This document shows positions 25,016 to 33,500 of a stretch of DNA of 64,000 nt, piece by piece (the first letter of the stretch is position 1; every line of letters begins with the position of its first letter). The stretch is from the NCBI RefSeq assembly GCF_000518265.1, contig NZ_JADG01000003.1:62001-126000 (forward strand). The letters run 5' to 3'. The DNA is from Actinomadura oligospora ATCC 43269. Lineage in GTDB: Bacteria; Actinomycetota; Actinomycetes; Streptosporangiales; Streptosporangiaceae. The translations under genes were made by a program, and so were the position numbers. Under the pieces are notes generated by a model that worked only from the letters and a program-made list of their open reading frames with translations, had not been told where the DNA came from and did not search any database.

Positions 25016-27253
25016 TCAGGGGGTGTGCGTCGGCCACCTGCCGTCCTCTGGAGCCGGAGCCGGAGCCGCGGCCGGGACGGGCGGGGCGGCGGGCCGTGCG
25101 GCGGGCTGGGCGATGGGCAGGTGTTCGCCCTCGACGTCCAGGTTCGGGACGATCCGGTCGAGCCAGCGCGGCAGCCACCACGCCCGCTTGCCGAGCAGCG
25201 CCAGGACGGCGGGCACGAGCGTCATCCGGACGACGAACGCGTCGAACAGCACGGCCGCGGCCAGCCCGAACCCGATCGTCTTGATCATCTGGTCGTCCGC
25301 GCCGAGGAACGCGGCGAACACCGCGATCATGATCAGCGCGGCGGCGGTGACCACCCGGGCGCCGTGCTCCATGCCGTGGACGCACGCGTCCAGCGGCGAC
25401 CGGCCGCGCACGTGGGCCTCGCGCATCCGGGTCACCAGGAACACCTCGTAGTCCATGGCCAGGCCGAACACCACGCCGACCATGAAGATCGGCGTCATGG
25501 ACATCAGCGGGCCCGGCTCGTCCACGCCGAGGAGGGAGCCGAGCCAGCCCCACTGGAAGACCGCGACCACCGCGCCGAGGCCCGCGCCGATCGACAGCAG
25601 GAACCCCAGGGCGGCCTTCAGCGGCACCAGCAGCGACCGGAACACGGCGATGAGCAGCAGGAACGCCAGTCCGACGACCAGGGCCAGGTAGGGGAGCAGC
25701 GCGTCGTCGAGCTTCTGGGACACGTCCACGTTCATCGCGGTCGTCCCGGAGACGAGGACGCGCGCGTGGGCGTCCCGCGCCAGGTCCGGGGAGCGCAGGG
25801 CGCGGACCAGGTCGGCGGTCTCGGTGGTGCCGGGCCCGGTCGTGGGCACGACGTTCACCACGGCCGTGTCGCCGGAGGCGTTCGACACCGGCTGCCCCAC
25901 GGAGGCGACGCCGGGCATGCCGTGGATCCGTCCTGCGACGCCCTGGGCCGCGGCCTTGGCGCCGCCGCCGCCGTCTCCCTGGACGACCAGCGTCAGCGGC
26001 CCGTTGACCCCCGGCCCGAAACCGTCCGCGACCAGGTCGTAGGCGCGCCGCTGCGTGGTGGACGCGGGCTTGCTCTCGTCCCCGGGCAGTCCCAGCTCCA
26101 TCGACGCGACCGGGACGGCGACCACGCCGAGGACCGCGACGCCGAACAGCAGCACCGCGACCGGACGCCGCGTCACGAACCGCGCCCAGCGCACGCCCAT
26201 CGCCGGACGCGGCGCGGCGTCCCCACGACGGCGGCGGCGAAGCGGACGGGCCGGGCCGATCCACCGGCCCGCGATGCCCAGCAGCGCCGGAACCAGCGTG
26301 ACCGCGATCAGGACCGCGAGGACGACCGCCCCGGCGGCGGCCAACCCCATCTGCGTCAGCACCGGGATCCCGACCACGCTCAGCCCGGCCAGCGCGATCA
26401 CCACGGTCAGCCCGGCGAACACGACCGCCGACCCGGCCGTCCCGGTCGCGATCGCCGCCGCCTCCTGACGGTCCCGGCCCTCGGCCAGTTCGCTCCGGTA
26501 TCGGGAGACCACGAACAGCGCGTAGTCGATGCCGACCGCCAGCCCGAGCATCGTGGACAGGGCCGCGGTCGTCGACCCCAGCCCCAGCGGGCCGGACAGC
26601 GCCGTGATCAGGCTCGACGTCGCCAGGACGCCCAGCAGCGCCGTCAGCAGCGGCAGCCCGGCCGCCACCAGCGACCCGAACGTGAGGACCAGGACGATCG
26701 CCGCGACCAGCAGCCCCACGCTCTCCGACGAGTGCCCGCCCTCCTGCGCGGACACGGCGTTGCCGCCAGCCTCCACGGCCAGCCGGTCCGACCTGGCGTG
26801 GTCCACTGTGTCGGTCAGCGCCGTCCGGGACGCGTCGTCCAGCTCCGACGCCGACACCTTGTAGGAGACCTGCGCGAAGGCGGTCGAGCCGTCCTGGCTC
26901 ACCGACCCCGTCTTGAACGGGTCGGTGACGAGGGCGACCTGAGGGTCGTGGCCGAGCGCGCTGACGGTTTTCGTGACGTCCTCGCGCGCCTGCGCGTCGG
27001 TCACCTTGCCGTTCTCGGCCTTGAACACGACCCGCGCGGTCGCGCCGTCCGCCTTGAGTTCGGGGAACCGCTGGTCGAGCAGGTCGAAGGCGCGCTGCGC
27101 CTCGGTGCCCGGCATGGAGAAGTCGGTCGGCGGGGCGGCGGGAGCCTGGCCGGCCAGCACACCGGCCACGACCAGCAGCCCCGCCCAGAGCACCGCCATG
27201 AACCAGCGTCGCCGGAACGAGAACCGTCCCAGCGCGTACAAGAGAGTCGCCAC
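25016..27253 (-). CDS. MMPL/RND-type exporter
   Basis: A 745-residue transporter of the MMPL (RND superfamily) type. Membrane helix 1 is near the N-terminus (WFMAVLWAGLLVVAGVLAGQ). A large external loop (~45-170) follows, then a five-helix block with the proton-relay-like VGIDYALFVVSRYRSEL, a second loop, and a second block with GLAMDYEVFLVTRMREA. GTG 27253 has GGAG 9 bases upstream; longer open sequence before it is not conserved. MMPL proteins export lipids, siderophores or drugs. It shares its strand with the two-component genes and faces a marR gene whose palindromic site lies between them, so two layers of control are likely. Confidence 0.93.
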   Translation of the reverse strand: MATLLYALGRFSFRRRWFMAVLWAGLLVVAGVLAGQAPAAPPTDFSMPGTEAQRAFDLLDQRFPELKADGATARVVFKAENGKVTDAQAREDVTKTVSALGHDPQVALVTDPFKTGSVSQDGSTAFAQVSYKVSASELDDASRTALTDTVDHARSDRLAVEAGGNAVSAQEGGHSSESVGLLVAAIVLVLTFGSLVAAGLPLLTALLGVLATSSLITALSGPLGLGSTTAALSTMLGLAVGIDYALFVVSRYRSELAEGRDRQEAAAIATGTAGSAVVFAGLTVVIALAGLSVVGIPVLTQMGLAAAGAVVLAVLIAVTLVPALLGIAGRWIGPARPLRRRRRGDAAPRPAMGVRWARFVTRRPVAVLLFGVAVLGVVAVPVASMELGLPGDESKPASTTQRRAYDLVADGFGPGVNGPLTLVVQGDGGGGAKAAAQGVAGRIHGMPGVASVGQPVSNASGDTAVVNVVPTTGPGTTETADLVRALRSPDLARDAHARVLVSGTTAMNVDVSQKLDDALLPYLALVVGLAFLLLIAVFRSLLVPLKAALGFLLSIGAGLGAVVAVFQWGWLGSLLGVDEPGPLMSMTPIFMVGVVFGLAMDYEVFLVTRMREAHVRGRSPLDACVHGMEHGARVVTAAALIMIAVFAAFLGADDQMIKTIGFGLAAAVLFDAFVVRMTLVPAVLALLGKRAWWLPRWLDRIVPNLDVEGEHLPIAQPAARPAAPPVPAAAPAPAPEDGRWPTHTP

Positions 27254-27466
27254 AGGTAGGGCTCCAGTCAGATCACGGCTTCGGACGCCGGACGGCGGTC
27301 TCTCCGACCGCGCCCAGCGAAACCGAGAGTGCCAACCGAGCCTGACCGCCTCCGGTGCGATCCTGTGAGTTCCCTGAGAGCCGCGACGCACTCCAGGGAC
27401 CAACGACCCCCAATCCACGGCCCCCGGCCCCCCGATCACAGACAACTCCCAGACGATCCTCCAACA

Positions 27467-27481
27467 CTTGATCTCATCAAG
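27467..27481. promoter_or_regulatory. Palindromic candidate MarR operator
   Basis: CTTGATCTCATCAAG is a perfect 6-3-6 palindrome 21 bases upstream of the marR GTG, in the gap shared with the divergent MMPL gene. A TATAAAG stretch follows it. Position and symmetry suit an autoregulatory site for the MarR dimer that might also control the exporter. Confidence 0.55.
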
Positions 27482-27502
27482 AGTTGGCCTTATAAAGAGA
27501 TC

Positions 27503-27937
27503 GTGCATGAGGAGACGGTCGAGGACAGGTTCTTTCGCGAGGTCGGTGGGACCTGCACGGAGCTGAGGCAGGCGTTCGCCCGGCATGTCGGGATGAGCGC
27601 GCACCGGGTGCAGCTGCTCGTCCGGCTGCGGCGGCAGGGCGAGACCAGTCACAGCGACCTGCGGCAGGCGCTGGGCGTCGACGGCGCGTCCATCACGCGG
27701 CTGGTCAAGGAGCTGGAGGGGGAGGGGCTGGCGCGTCGCCGCCTCGACCCGTCCGACAACCGGTACACGCTCGCCGCACTGACGCCGGACGGCGAGCGCG
27801 CCGCCGCGGACCTGGAGCGATCGCACCAGGCGTACCAGGAGCGCCTGCTCGACGGCCTTTCCGCGCAGGACCAGGACGCCGTGTTGCGCGCCCTGCGGCA
27901 CATCCGGACGAACATCACCGAGCAGGAGAGAACATGA
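27503..27937 (+). CDS. MarR-family transcriptional regulator
   Basis: A 144-residue MarR-type winged-helix regulator. The DNA-binding part reads SAHRVQLLVRLRRQGETSHS, DLRQALGVDGASITRLVKEL and the wing GLARRRLDPSDNRYTLAALT, framed by dimerisation helices at both ends. I chose GTG 27503, with AAAGAGA nearby; longer versions upstream lack a site. The stop overlaps the SnoaL-like gene by 4 bases (ATGA). It is divergent from the MMPL exporter and likely represses it and itself through the 27467-27481 palindrome, a common arrangement. Confidence 0.9.
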   Translation: MHEETVEDRFFREVGGTCTELRQAFARHVGMSAHRVQLLVRLRRQGETSHSDLRQALGVDGASITRLVKELEGEGLARRRLDPSDNRYTLAALTPDGERAAADLERSHQAYQERLLDGLSAQDQDAVLRALRHIRTNITEQERT

Positions 27938-28269
27938 GCAACGACGTGCGGACGGTCGCCGAGGCGATGTACACCGCGTTCAACACCCGTGACCACGAGG
28001 CCGCCCACGACATCTTCACGGCGGATTTCCACAGCCACCCCATGGACGCGACCGGGCCGGACAGCGTCGCCACGCGCTGGCGGCAGATGCACGAGGCGTT
28101 CCCCGAGCTCCGGGTCACGGTCGAGGACATGGTGGTCGAGGGGGACACCGCCGCCGTCCGGACGAGCGTCCACGGCGTCCCCGGCCAGGCGCCCACGATG
28201 ATGGAGATCTTCCGCGTTCGGGACGGACGCATCGCGGAGCTGTGGGGCCTGTCCTCGATGAGCCGCTGA
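27934..28269 (+). CDS. SnoaL-like polyketide cyclase/NTF2-fold protein
   Basis: A 111-residue SnoaL-like (NTF2-fold) protein: VRTVAEAMYTAFNTRDHEAA, FHSHPMDATGPDSVATRWRQ, MHEAFPELRVTVEDMVVEGD and a C-terminal EIFRVRDGRIAELWGL. Families with this fold include ester cyclases, hydroxylases and steroid isomerases. The histidine and aspartate residues lining the pocket are present, but the substrate cannot be told. Translation is coupled to marR. A strong terminator begins within its last codons. Confidence 0.88.
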   Translation: MSNDVRTVAEAMYTAFNTRDHEAAHDIFTADFHSHPMDATGPDSVATRWRQMHEAFPELRVTVEDMVVEGDTAAVRTSVHGVPGQAPTMMEIFRVRDGRIAELWGLSSMSR

Positions 28270-28297
28270 CCGGCCCCGCGAAGGGGCCGGTCAGCGG
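28263..28297. terminator. 15-bp-stem hairpin between convergent genes
   Basis: CCGCTGACCGGCCCC and its exact complement GGGGCCGGTCAGCGG flank a GCGAA loop. The structure lies between the SnoaL-like gene and the opposite hydrolase fusion gene and can serve both directions. Confidence 0.85.
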
Positions 28298-28305
28298 CGG
28301 GTCCG

Positions 28306-29676
28306 CTAGAGCCAGGCGGTCAGGCGGTCGAGGAAGGTGGTCGCCACCGCGGGACGGGGCTCGGCGAGGATGGCCAGCTCGAAGGCGTGCGGCATGTCCT
28401 CGTAGACGTCCAGGGTGACCTCGACGCCCGCCCCGGCCGCCGCCTCGGCGTAGAGCCGGGAGTCGTCCAGGAGGGCCTCGTTGCCGCCGACCACGACGAG
28501 CATGCGCGGCAGGCCGGCCAGGTCGCCGTGGATGGGCGACTGGGGCGCCCGGTCGTTCGGCAGACCGCCCAGATACTGGGTGACGACGTGCTCGAGGACC
28601 TTCCGCGACAGGCCGTCCCGGCCCGCGGGGGCGTCGATGGACGCGTTGGTCGCCGTGAAGTCGGTGACCGGGGACACCGGCACCACCGCGCCCGGGAGCG
28701 GAACGCCCTCCGCGCGCAGCGTGTGCAGGGCCTCCAGGACGAGCGTCGCGCCCGCCGACTCCCCGAAGAAGATCGTCCGCTCGGCCGGGACGCCCTCGGC
28801 GAGCAGCGCGCGGTACGCGCTGACCAACTCGTCGTGCGCGACCGGGAAGGTGTGCTCGGGCGCGAGCGAGTAGGCCAGGCCGAACGCCGGACGGCCCGCC
28901 GCCTTCGCCAGGTGATAGGCCATGGCCTGCTCGTAGTCGGGCAGGGTGTGCTCGAAGCCGCCGCCGTGCGCGTACAGGAGGACGCCCGCCTCCTGCGGTG
29001 TGCGGCCCGACGCGTCCACCCACCGGCCCGGCACCGGCAGCGTGAACGGCTCGGCGGTGTTCGCGTCGGACGGCAGCGGCGGCGGGCCGCCGAACACGCC
29101 GGACAGCGCGGCGGACAGGGTGTCGTAGGTGTCGGGGCCGGTGACACGGTGGGTCGTCAAACGGTTCTCCTTGTTCTTCAGGGTGGTCCAGAGGGGGGCG
29201 AGCCCTCGTTCGTCCAGGTGCCCGGGAAGCTCGTCCTCGGGCAGGTTCACGTGGGTCGTCCGGACGGGGTGCAGCGCGATGACCGGGATGGTCCGCGTCG
29301 TCTTGCGCTGGTACTCGGCCCAGCCGGGATCGGACGCGACGGCGCGCGCCCAGACCTCGTCGCGTTCGGCCCCTTCGAGGACGACCGCGTCGGCCTCCAG
29401 CGTGAACGGGCCGGTCTCGACGGTGACGCGCGGGTGGGCCACCAGGTTGTGGAACCAGGCCGGGTTCCGCTGGGCGCCTCCCGCCGAGGCGATCACCAGC
29501 AGCCGGTCCGGGTCGGGGAGGAATCCGGCGGGGGTGGTGTGCGGACGGCCGGTGCGCGCGCCCGTCGTGGTCAGCAGGACCAGGCGGGCGCCCTCGAACA
29601 TGCCGCCCACGCGTCCGTGGTGGGCGCGGAACTCGTCGATGACCTGCTTCTGGAAGTCCACGAACGGTGTGGTCAA
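28306..29676 (-). CDS. Deazaflavin-dependent nitroreductase-like domain fused to alpha/beta hydrolase
   Basis: One open frame of 456 residues joins two enzyme domains. Residues ~1-135 match the F420/deazaflavin-dependent nitroreductase (DDN-like) family: LVLLTTTGARTGRPHTTPAG, RNPAWFHNLVAHPRVTVETG and EYQRKTTRTIPVIAL. Residues ~170-456 are an alpha/beta-hydrolase-3: oxyanion HGGG in YAHGGGFEH, nucleophile GESAG, acid in ALLDDSRLYAEA and base in MPHAFEL. TTG 29676 follows a GGAG site. A second AAGGAG 7 bases before TTG 29164 at the domain junction could start the hydrolase alone, so two products from one frame are possible. Both reactions could act on one ester/quinone-like compound, which is inference. 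Confidence 0.78.
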   Translation of the reverse strand: MTTPFVDFQKQVIDEFRAHHGRVGGMFEGARLVLLTTTGARTGRPHTTPAGFLPDPDRLLVIASAGGAQRNPAWFHNLVAHPRVTVETGPFTLEADAVVLEGAERDEVWARAVASDPGWAEYQRKTTRTIPVIALHPVRTTHVNLPEDELPGHLDERGLAPLWTTLKNKENRLTTHRVTGPDTYDTLSAALSGVFGGPPPLPSDANTAEPFTLPVPGRWVDASGRTPQEAGVLLYAHGGGFEHTLPDYEQAMAYHLAKAAGRPAFGLAYSLAPEHTFPVAHDELVSAYRALLAEGVPAERTIFFGESAGATLVLEALHTLRAEGVPLPGAVVPVSPVTDFTATNASIDAPAGRDGLSRKVLEHVVTQYLGGLPNDRAPQSPIHGDLAGLPRMLVVVGGNEALLDDSRLYAEAAAGAGVEVTLDVYEDMPHAFELAILAEPRPAVATTFLDRLTAWL

Positions 29677-30119
29677 GACACTCCTCGTTGATCGTTCGCA
29701 TGGCGAGGTGAAAGGGGGGGAAGGCGCGCCCGTCCGGCCGAGGGCGCGGGGGGATGAGGCAGGAAGCCGCAGGTCGGCGGGTGCGCTCGGATCACGGCGT
29801 CCGGACGAGGCACTCGGGGCGGGTGCTGTGCGCGAGCTCTCAGGCGGGAACGCGGTGAGTGCTCGGAGCCGGGGTAAGGGCCTAGTGGGACGTCGTGAAC
29901 GGCGTCGGCGCGATGCGCTTAGGCGAGATCCATGCGGTAGACGGCCACCTGCATCATCCCCTTCGGGGTCTCCCGGTGCTCGCCCACTCGTCCGCGGCCT
30001 GGCCCGCCGTCCTCCGTCGGGGCTCCCTTGCGCACGCCACGCGGCACCGGGGTCCATTCAACGCAAGATCGCCACGGGCCGTCAAGTCGCGCCCGGACGG
30101 GGTGAGATCACTCTCTTGG
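29677..30119. other. Divergent intergenic region before the sulfur cluster
   Basis: No gene is recognised. The region separates the hydrolase fusion (minus) from the persulfide dioxygenase gene (plus). Open frames here are compositionally biased and without start signals. Its right end carries the promoter and operators of the sulfur cluster, listed separately. Confidence 0.5.
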
Positions 30120-30133
30120 TACCCCTGGGGGTA
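30120..30133. promoter_or_regulatory. CsoR/CstR-like operator 1 of the sulfur cluster
   Basis: TACCCCTGGGGGTA is a near-perfect inverted repeat of the G/C-tract type (TACCCC-N-GGGGTA) bound by CsoR-family repressors, including the persulfide sensor CstR. It lies right after a possible -35 TTGGTA (30116) and before TAGCTT (30141), so a bound repressor would cover the promoter. Confidence 0.65.
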
Positions 30134-30159
30134 TATGTGCTAGCTTGAAGGTGTTCATA

Positions 30160-30173
30160 TACCCCCCGGGGTA
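30160..30173. promoter_or_regulatory. CsoR/CstR-like operator 2 of the sulfur cluster
   Basis: TACCCCCCGGGGTA repeats the operator type 40 bases after site 1, that is about four helical turns, and 27 bases before the GTG of the first gene. Two sites on one face of the helix fit cooperative binding by tetrameric CsoR-family proteins. Confidence 0.65.
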
Positions 30174-30199
30174 AATGGCGACCGCAAGGAGGCGGGATC

Positions 30200-31579
30200 G
30201 TGTTCTTCGTCGAGACCCTTGAGCTGGAGGGCCTGGGCAACCGCAGCTACCTGGCCGGAGGGCCGCGCGCCGCGGTCGTCGTGGACCCGCCGCGCGACAT
30301 CGACCAGGTGATCGCGTCGGCCGCCCGGCGCGGGGTGCGGATCGCCTACGTCGCCGAGACGCACGTCCACAACGACTACGTCACCGGCGGCCTCGACCTG
30401 GCCCGGATCACCGGCGCCGGGTACCTGGTGCCCGCCGCCGCGGACGTCGCCTACGACCGCGTCCCGGTCGCCGACGGCGACACCGTCACCCTGGACGAGG
30501 GCCTGGTACTGCGCGCGGTCGCCACCCCCGGCCACACGCCGCACCACACCTCCTACGTCCTGGAGGAGAGCGGACGGCCCGTCGCGGCCTTCACCGGCGG
30601 CTCGCTGCTGATCGGCTCCGTCGGACGCCCCGACCTGGTCGAGCCGCGCCTGACCGAGCAGCTGGCCCGGGCGCAGCACGCGTCCGTCCGGCGGCTGGCC
30701 GACGAGCTGGCCGACGAGGTCACGGTCCTTCCCACGCACGGTTTCGGCAGCTTCTGCTCGTCCTCGCAGGCCGAGGGCGACACCACGACGATCGGCGTGG
30801 AGCGCCGGCGGAACTCGGCGCTGACCAAGGACGTCGACGCCTTCGTCGCCGAGCTGCTCGAGGGCCTGGACGACATCCCCGCCTACTACGCGCACATGGG
30901 TCCGGTGAACGCCGCCGGTCCGGCCCCGGTGGACCTCACGCCGGTGCGCCGCGCGGGCGCCGCCGAGATCGCCGCGCGGCTCGCGGCGGGGGAGTGGGTC
31001 GTCGACCTGCGCAGCCGCGTCGCGTTCGCCGCGGGCCACGTCGCCGGGTCGTTCAACTTCGAGGGCGACGGCAAGCTCGCCACCTACCTCGCCTGGCTGA
31101 TCCCGTGGGGCCGTCCGGTCACCCTGCTCGGGGAGGACGCCGAGCAGATCGCGGACGCCCAGCGCGAGCTGGCCCGGGTCGGCATCGACCGTCCGGCCGC
31201 CGCCGCGACCGGCGGGCCCGCCGACTGGATCGTCGAGGGCGACAAGCCGCGGTCCTTCGCCCGCGCCACCTTCGCCGACCTGGCCGCGACGCTCCGTGAC
31301 GGCGGCGAGCCGCCGGTCGTCCTGGACGTCCGCCGCGACTCCGAGCGGGAGCTCGGCTTCGTCGAGGGCTCGGTCCACATCCCCGTCCACCAGCTGCGCG
31401 GGCGCATCGGCGAGATCCCGGCGGGCGAGGTCTGGGTGCACTGCGCGGGAGGGCTGCGGGCCGCGACGGCCGCGTCCCTGCTGGACGCCGTGGGCCGTCA
31501 GGTCGTGGCCGTCGACGACGGCTTCGACGCGGCCGTCGACGCGGGACTCACCATCGCCTCGGCCGACGGCGCCCACTGA
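30200..31579 (+). CDS. Persulfide dioxygenase-like MBL protein with two rhodanese domains
   Basis: A 459-residue protein. Residues ~1-240 are a metallo-beta-lactamase-fold domain of the ETHE1/Blh type: the metal motif ETHVHNDYVTGG, GHTPHHTSYV and the FTGGSLLIG segment. Residues ~265-340 are a rhodanese-like domain without an evident active-site cysteine. Residues ~360-455 are a second rhodanese domain with active loop HCAGGLRAAT. Such fusions oxidise glutathione- or mycothiol-type persulfide to sulfite and handle sulfane sulfur. GTG 30200 has AAGGAGG 7 bases upstream. First gene of a three-gene operon with a second rhodanese and a TauE/SafE exporter, behind two CstR-like operators. Confidence 0.88.
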   Translation: MFFVETLELEGLGNRSYLAGGPRAAVVVDPPRDIDQVIASAARRGVRIAYVAETHVHNDYVTGGLDLARITGAGYLVPAAADVAYDRVPVADGDTVTLDEGLVLRAVATPGHTPHHTSYVLEESGRPVAAFTGGSLLIGSVGRPDLVEPRLTEQLARAQHASVRRLADELADEVTVLPTHGFGSFCSSSQAEGDTTTIGVERRRNSALTKDVDAFVAELLEGLDDIPAYYAHMGPVNAAGPAPVDLTPVRRAGAAEIAARLAAGEWVVDLRSRVAFAAGHVAGSFNFEGDGKLATYLAWLIPWGRPVTLLGEDAEQIADAQRELARVGIDRPAAAATGGPADWIVEGDKPRSFARATFADLAATLRDGGEPPVVLDVRRDSERELGFVEGSVHIPVHQLRGRIGEIPAGEVWVHCAGGLRAATAASLLDAVGRQVVAVDDGFDAAVDAGLTIASADGAH

Positions 31580-31601
31580 CCACCGACAGGAGGACACCAC
31601 C

Positions 31602-31976
31602 ATGATCTTCGGAAACCTTTTCGGCTCCTCGGGAGGCGGCGGCAGGATCTCCGCCAAGCAGGCGCGGCAGCGCGTCGAGGACGGCGAGGCCGTCCTGCTC
31701 GACGTCCGCGAGGCCGTCGAGTGGAAGGCGGGGCACGCGCCCGGCGCGCTGCACCTGCCGCTCAGCCGCCTGGCCGCCGGAGGGCAGCTGCCCGCCGCCG
31801 CGCGGAACAAGCCGGTCGTGGTCATCTGCCGGTCCGGCAACCGGTCCCGGCAGGCCGCGCAGATCCTCGCCGGGCGCGGCGCCGACGCGGTCGACGTGAC
31901 GGGCGGCATGTCCGCCTGGGCGCGTGAGGGCTTCCCCGTGGTCTCTCCGGACGGTCGTCCCGGCTCGGTGGCATGA
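31602..31976 (+). CDS. Single-domain rhodanese
   Basis: A 124-residue rhodanese. After a short Gly/Ser-rich N-terminus (FGNLFGSSGGGGR) the fold shows ISAKQARQRVEDGEAVLLDV, REAVEWKAGHAPGALHLPLS and the active loop VICRSGNRSRQAA with catalytic Cys. It would transfer or reduce sulfane sulfur between carriers. AGGAGG lies 8 bases before the ATG. Its stop overlaps the exporter gene by 4 bases. Confidence 0.92.
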   Translation: MIFGNLFGSSGGGGRISAKQARQRVEDGEAVLLDVREAVEWKAGHAPGALHLPLSRLAAGGQLPAAARNKPVVVICRSGNRSRQAAQILAGRGADAVDVTGGMSAWAREGFPVVSPDGRPGSVA

Positions 31977-32797
31977 CCACGCTGATCCTGGCCCTGGGCT
32001 GCGGAGCCGCGGCGGGGCTGGTGCTGGGCGCGCTCGGCGCGGGGGGCAGCATGCTCACCGTGCCGGCGCTGGTCTACCTGCTGGGGTTCACCCCGGCGCA
32101 GGCCACCACCGCCGGTCTCGTCATCGTCGCCGTGACCTCGCTCACCGCCCTCGTCACGCACTCCCGCGCGGGTGACGTGCGCTGGAAGGCGGGGACGCTG
32201 TTCGCGGTGGCCGGGATCGTCCCCGCCGCGGTGGCCGGGCTCGCGGCGGACCGCCTGCCGCAGCCCGTCCTCACCGCCGCCTTCGCGCTGGTCGCCGGGT
32301 TCGCGGCCGTCCGGATGCTGCGCGCCGCCTTCGCCAAGCCGTCCGCCTCCTGTGAGGACGGCGAAAGCGCGGGGGAGGGCCCCTCCGAGGCGCGGACGGC
32401 CACGGTCGCCGCCAGCGGAGGGAAGCCGGAGGCGCATCCGGGCAAGGCCGCCGCCACGGGGGCCGGGCTGGGCGCGCTGACCGGGCTGCTCGGCGTCGGC
32501 GGCGGGTTCCTCGCCGTGCCCGCGCTGGTCACCCGGCTCGCCTTCCCCATGCGGGCGGCGATCGGCACGAGCCTGCTGGTCATCGCGGTGAACGCGCTGG
32601 CGTCCCTGGCCATGCGCGGCTCCGCCGCGTCCTCCCTCGACTGGGCGACGGTCGTCCCGTTCGCCGCGGCAGCGATCCTCGCCGCGCGGGACGGACGGCG
32701 CGTCGCGTCCAGGGTCTCCGGACGCCTCCTGCAGCGCGCCTTCGCGTTCATGCTCCTGGCCGTCGCGGGCCTGATGCTCATCGACGCGCTCAGCTGA
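31973..32797 (+). CDS. TauE/SafE-family sulfite exporter
   Basis: A 274-residue membrane protein of the TauE/SafE (DUF81) family with about eight hydrophobic segments in two homologous halves. Each half begins with a glycine-rich motif (GAAAGLVLGALGAGGSMLTV and LGALTGLLGVGGGFLAVPAL), as the family requires. A charged cytoplasmic insert (~120-165) separates them. It would export sulfite made by the persulfide dioxygenase. The ATG overlaps the rhodanese stop (ATGA), so the operon is tightly coupled. Confidence 0.9.
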   Translation: MTTLILALGCGAAAGLVLGALGAGGSMLTVPALVYLLGFTPAQATTAGLVIVAVTSLTALVTHSRAGDVRWKAGTLFAVAGIVPAAVAGLAADRLPQPVLTAAFALVAGFAAVRMLRAAFAKPSASCEDGESAGEGPSEARTATVAASGGKPEAHPGKAAATGAGLGALTGLLGVGGGFLAVPALVTRLAFPMRAAIGTSLLVIAVNALASLAMRGSAASSLDWATVVPFAAAAILAARDGRRVASRVSGRLLQRAFAFMLLAVAGLMLIDALS

Positions 32798-32856
32798 CCC
32801 GTCCGCCGCCCTTTCGGGCGTTCGGCGGTCCCGATTCTCCAACCCCCCATGTCGAA

Positions 32857-32872
32857 ATACCCCGGCCGGTAT
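32857..32872. promoter_or_regulatory. CsoR/CstR-like operator 3, before the last rhodanese
   Basis: ATACCCCGGCCGGTAT has outer arms ATACC/GGTAT like the two sites upstream of the operon but a different centre. It lies 46 bases before the ATG at 32918, in the spacer after the exporter gene. It is the weakest match of the three. Confidence 0.45.
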
Positions 32873-32917
32873 CCTACGGTGGGCCGACATCCCGGAAGAA
32901 AGAGAGTTCGTCACACC

Positions 32918-33481
32918 ATGGCCATCACCTCCCTCACGCCCGAGCAGGCCCAGACCCGCCTGTCCGAGCTGACCGTCGTCGACGTCCGGACCCCGGGCGA
33001 GTTCGCCTCCGGGCACCTGCCGGGCGCCCTCAACGTCCCGCTGGACAGCCTCGACCAGGCCCTCGACGCCCTCAAGGCCGCCGCCGGGCGCGGCCCGCTG
33101 CTGGTGGTCTGCGCGTCCGGGGCCCGGTCCGGCCAGGCGTGCGAGCGGCTCTCCGCGCTCGGCGTCGAGGTCGCCACCCTGTCCGGCGGCACCCAGGCGT
33201 GGGCGAAGGGCGGACGCGACGTCCACAAGCCGGGCGGGCGCCGCGAGATCTGGGCGATGGACCGCCAGGTGCGCTTCACGGCCGGTTCCCTCGTGCTGGC
33301 CGGGGTCGTCGCGGGCGCGTTCTGGAAGCCCGCCCTCGTCCTGTCCGGCGGTGTCGCCGCGGGGCTGGTCTACTCGGCCGTCTCCAACTCCTGCGCCATG
33401 GCCGCGATGCTCTCCAAGCTCCCGCACAACCGCCCCCGCACGGGTGACCTCGACGCCGCCCTCGCCGCCCTCAAGGGCTGA
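32918..33481 (+). CDS. Rhodanese with C-terminal membrane domain (YgaP-like)
   Basis: A 187-residue protein. Residues ~1-105 are rhodanese: SLTPEQAQTRLSELTVVDVR, GEFASGHLPGALNVPLD and the active loop VVCASGARSGQACERL. Residues ~120-175 form a DUF2892-type pair of membrane helices (FTAGSLVLAGVVAGAF and PALVLSGGVAAGLVYSAVSN), as in YgaP, followed by SCAMAAMLSKLP. The membrane anchor places sulfurtransferase activity at the inner membrane face. It has its own upstream gap with a CstR-like site, so it may be a separate transcript of the same regulon. A very strong terminator follows. Confidence 0.9.
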   Translation: MAITSLTPEQAQTRLSELTVVDVRTPGEFASGHLPGALNVPLDSLDQALDALKAAAGRGPLLVVCASGARSGQACERLSALGVEVATLSGGTQAWAKGGRDVHKPGGRREIWAMDRQVRFTAGSLVLAGVVAGAFWKPALVLSGGVAAGLVYSAVSNSCAMAAMLSKLPHNRPRTGDLDAALAALKG

Positions 33482-33500
33482 CGAACCGGGGAACGGACAA

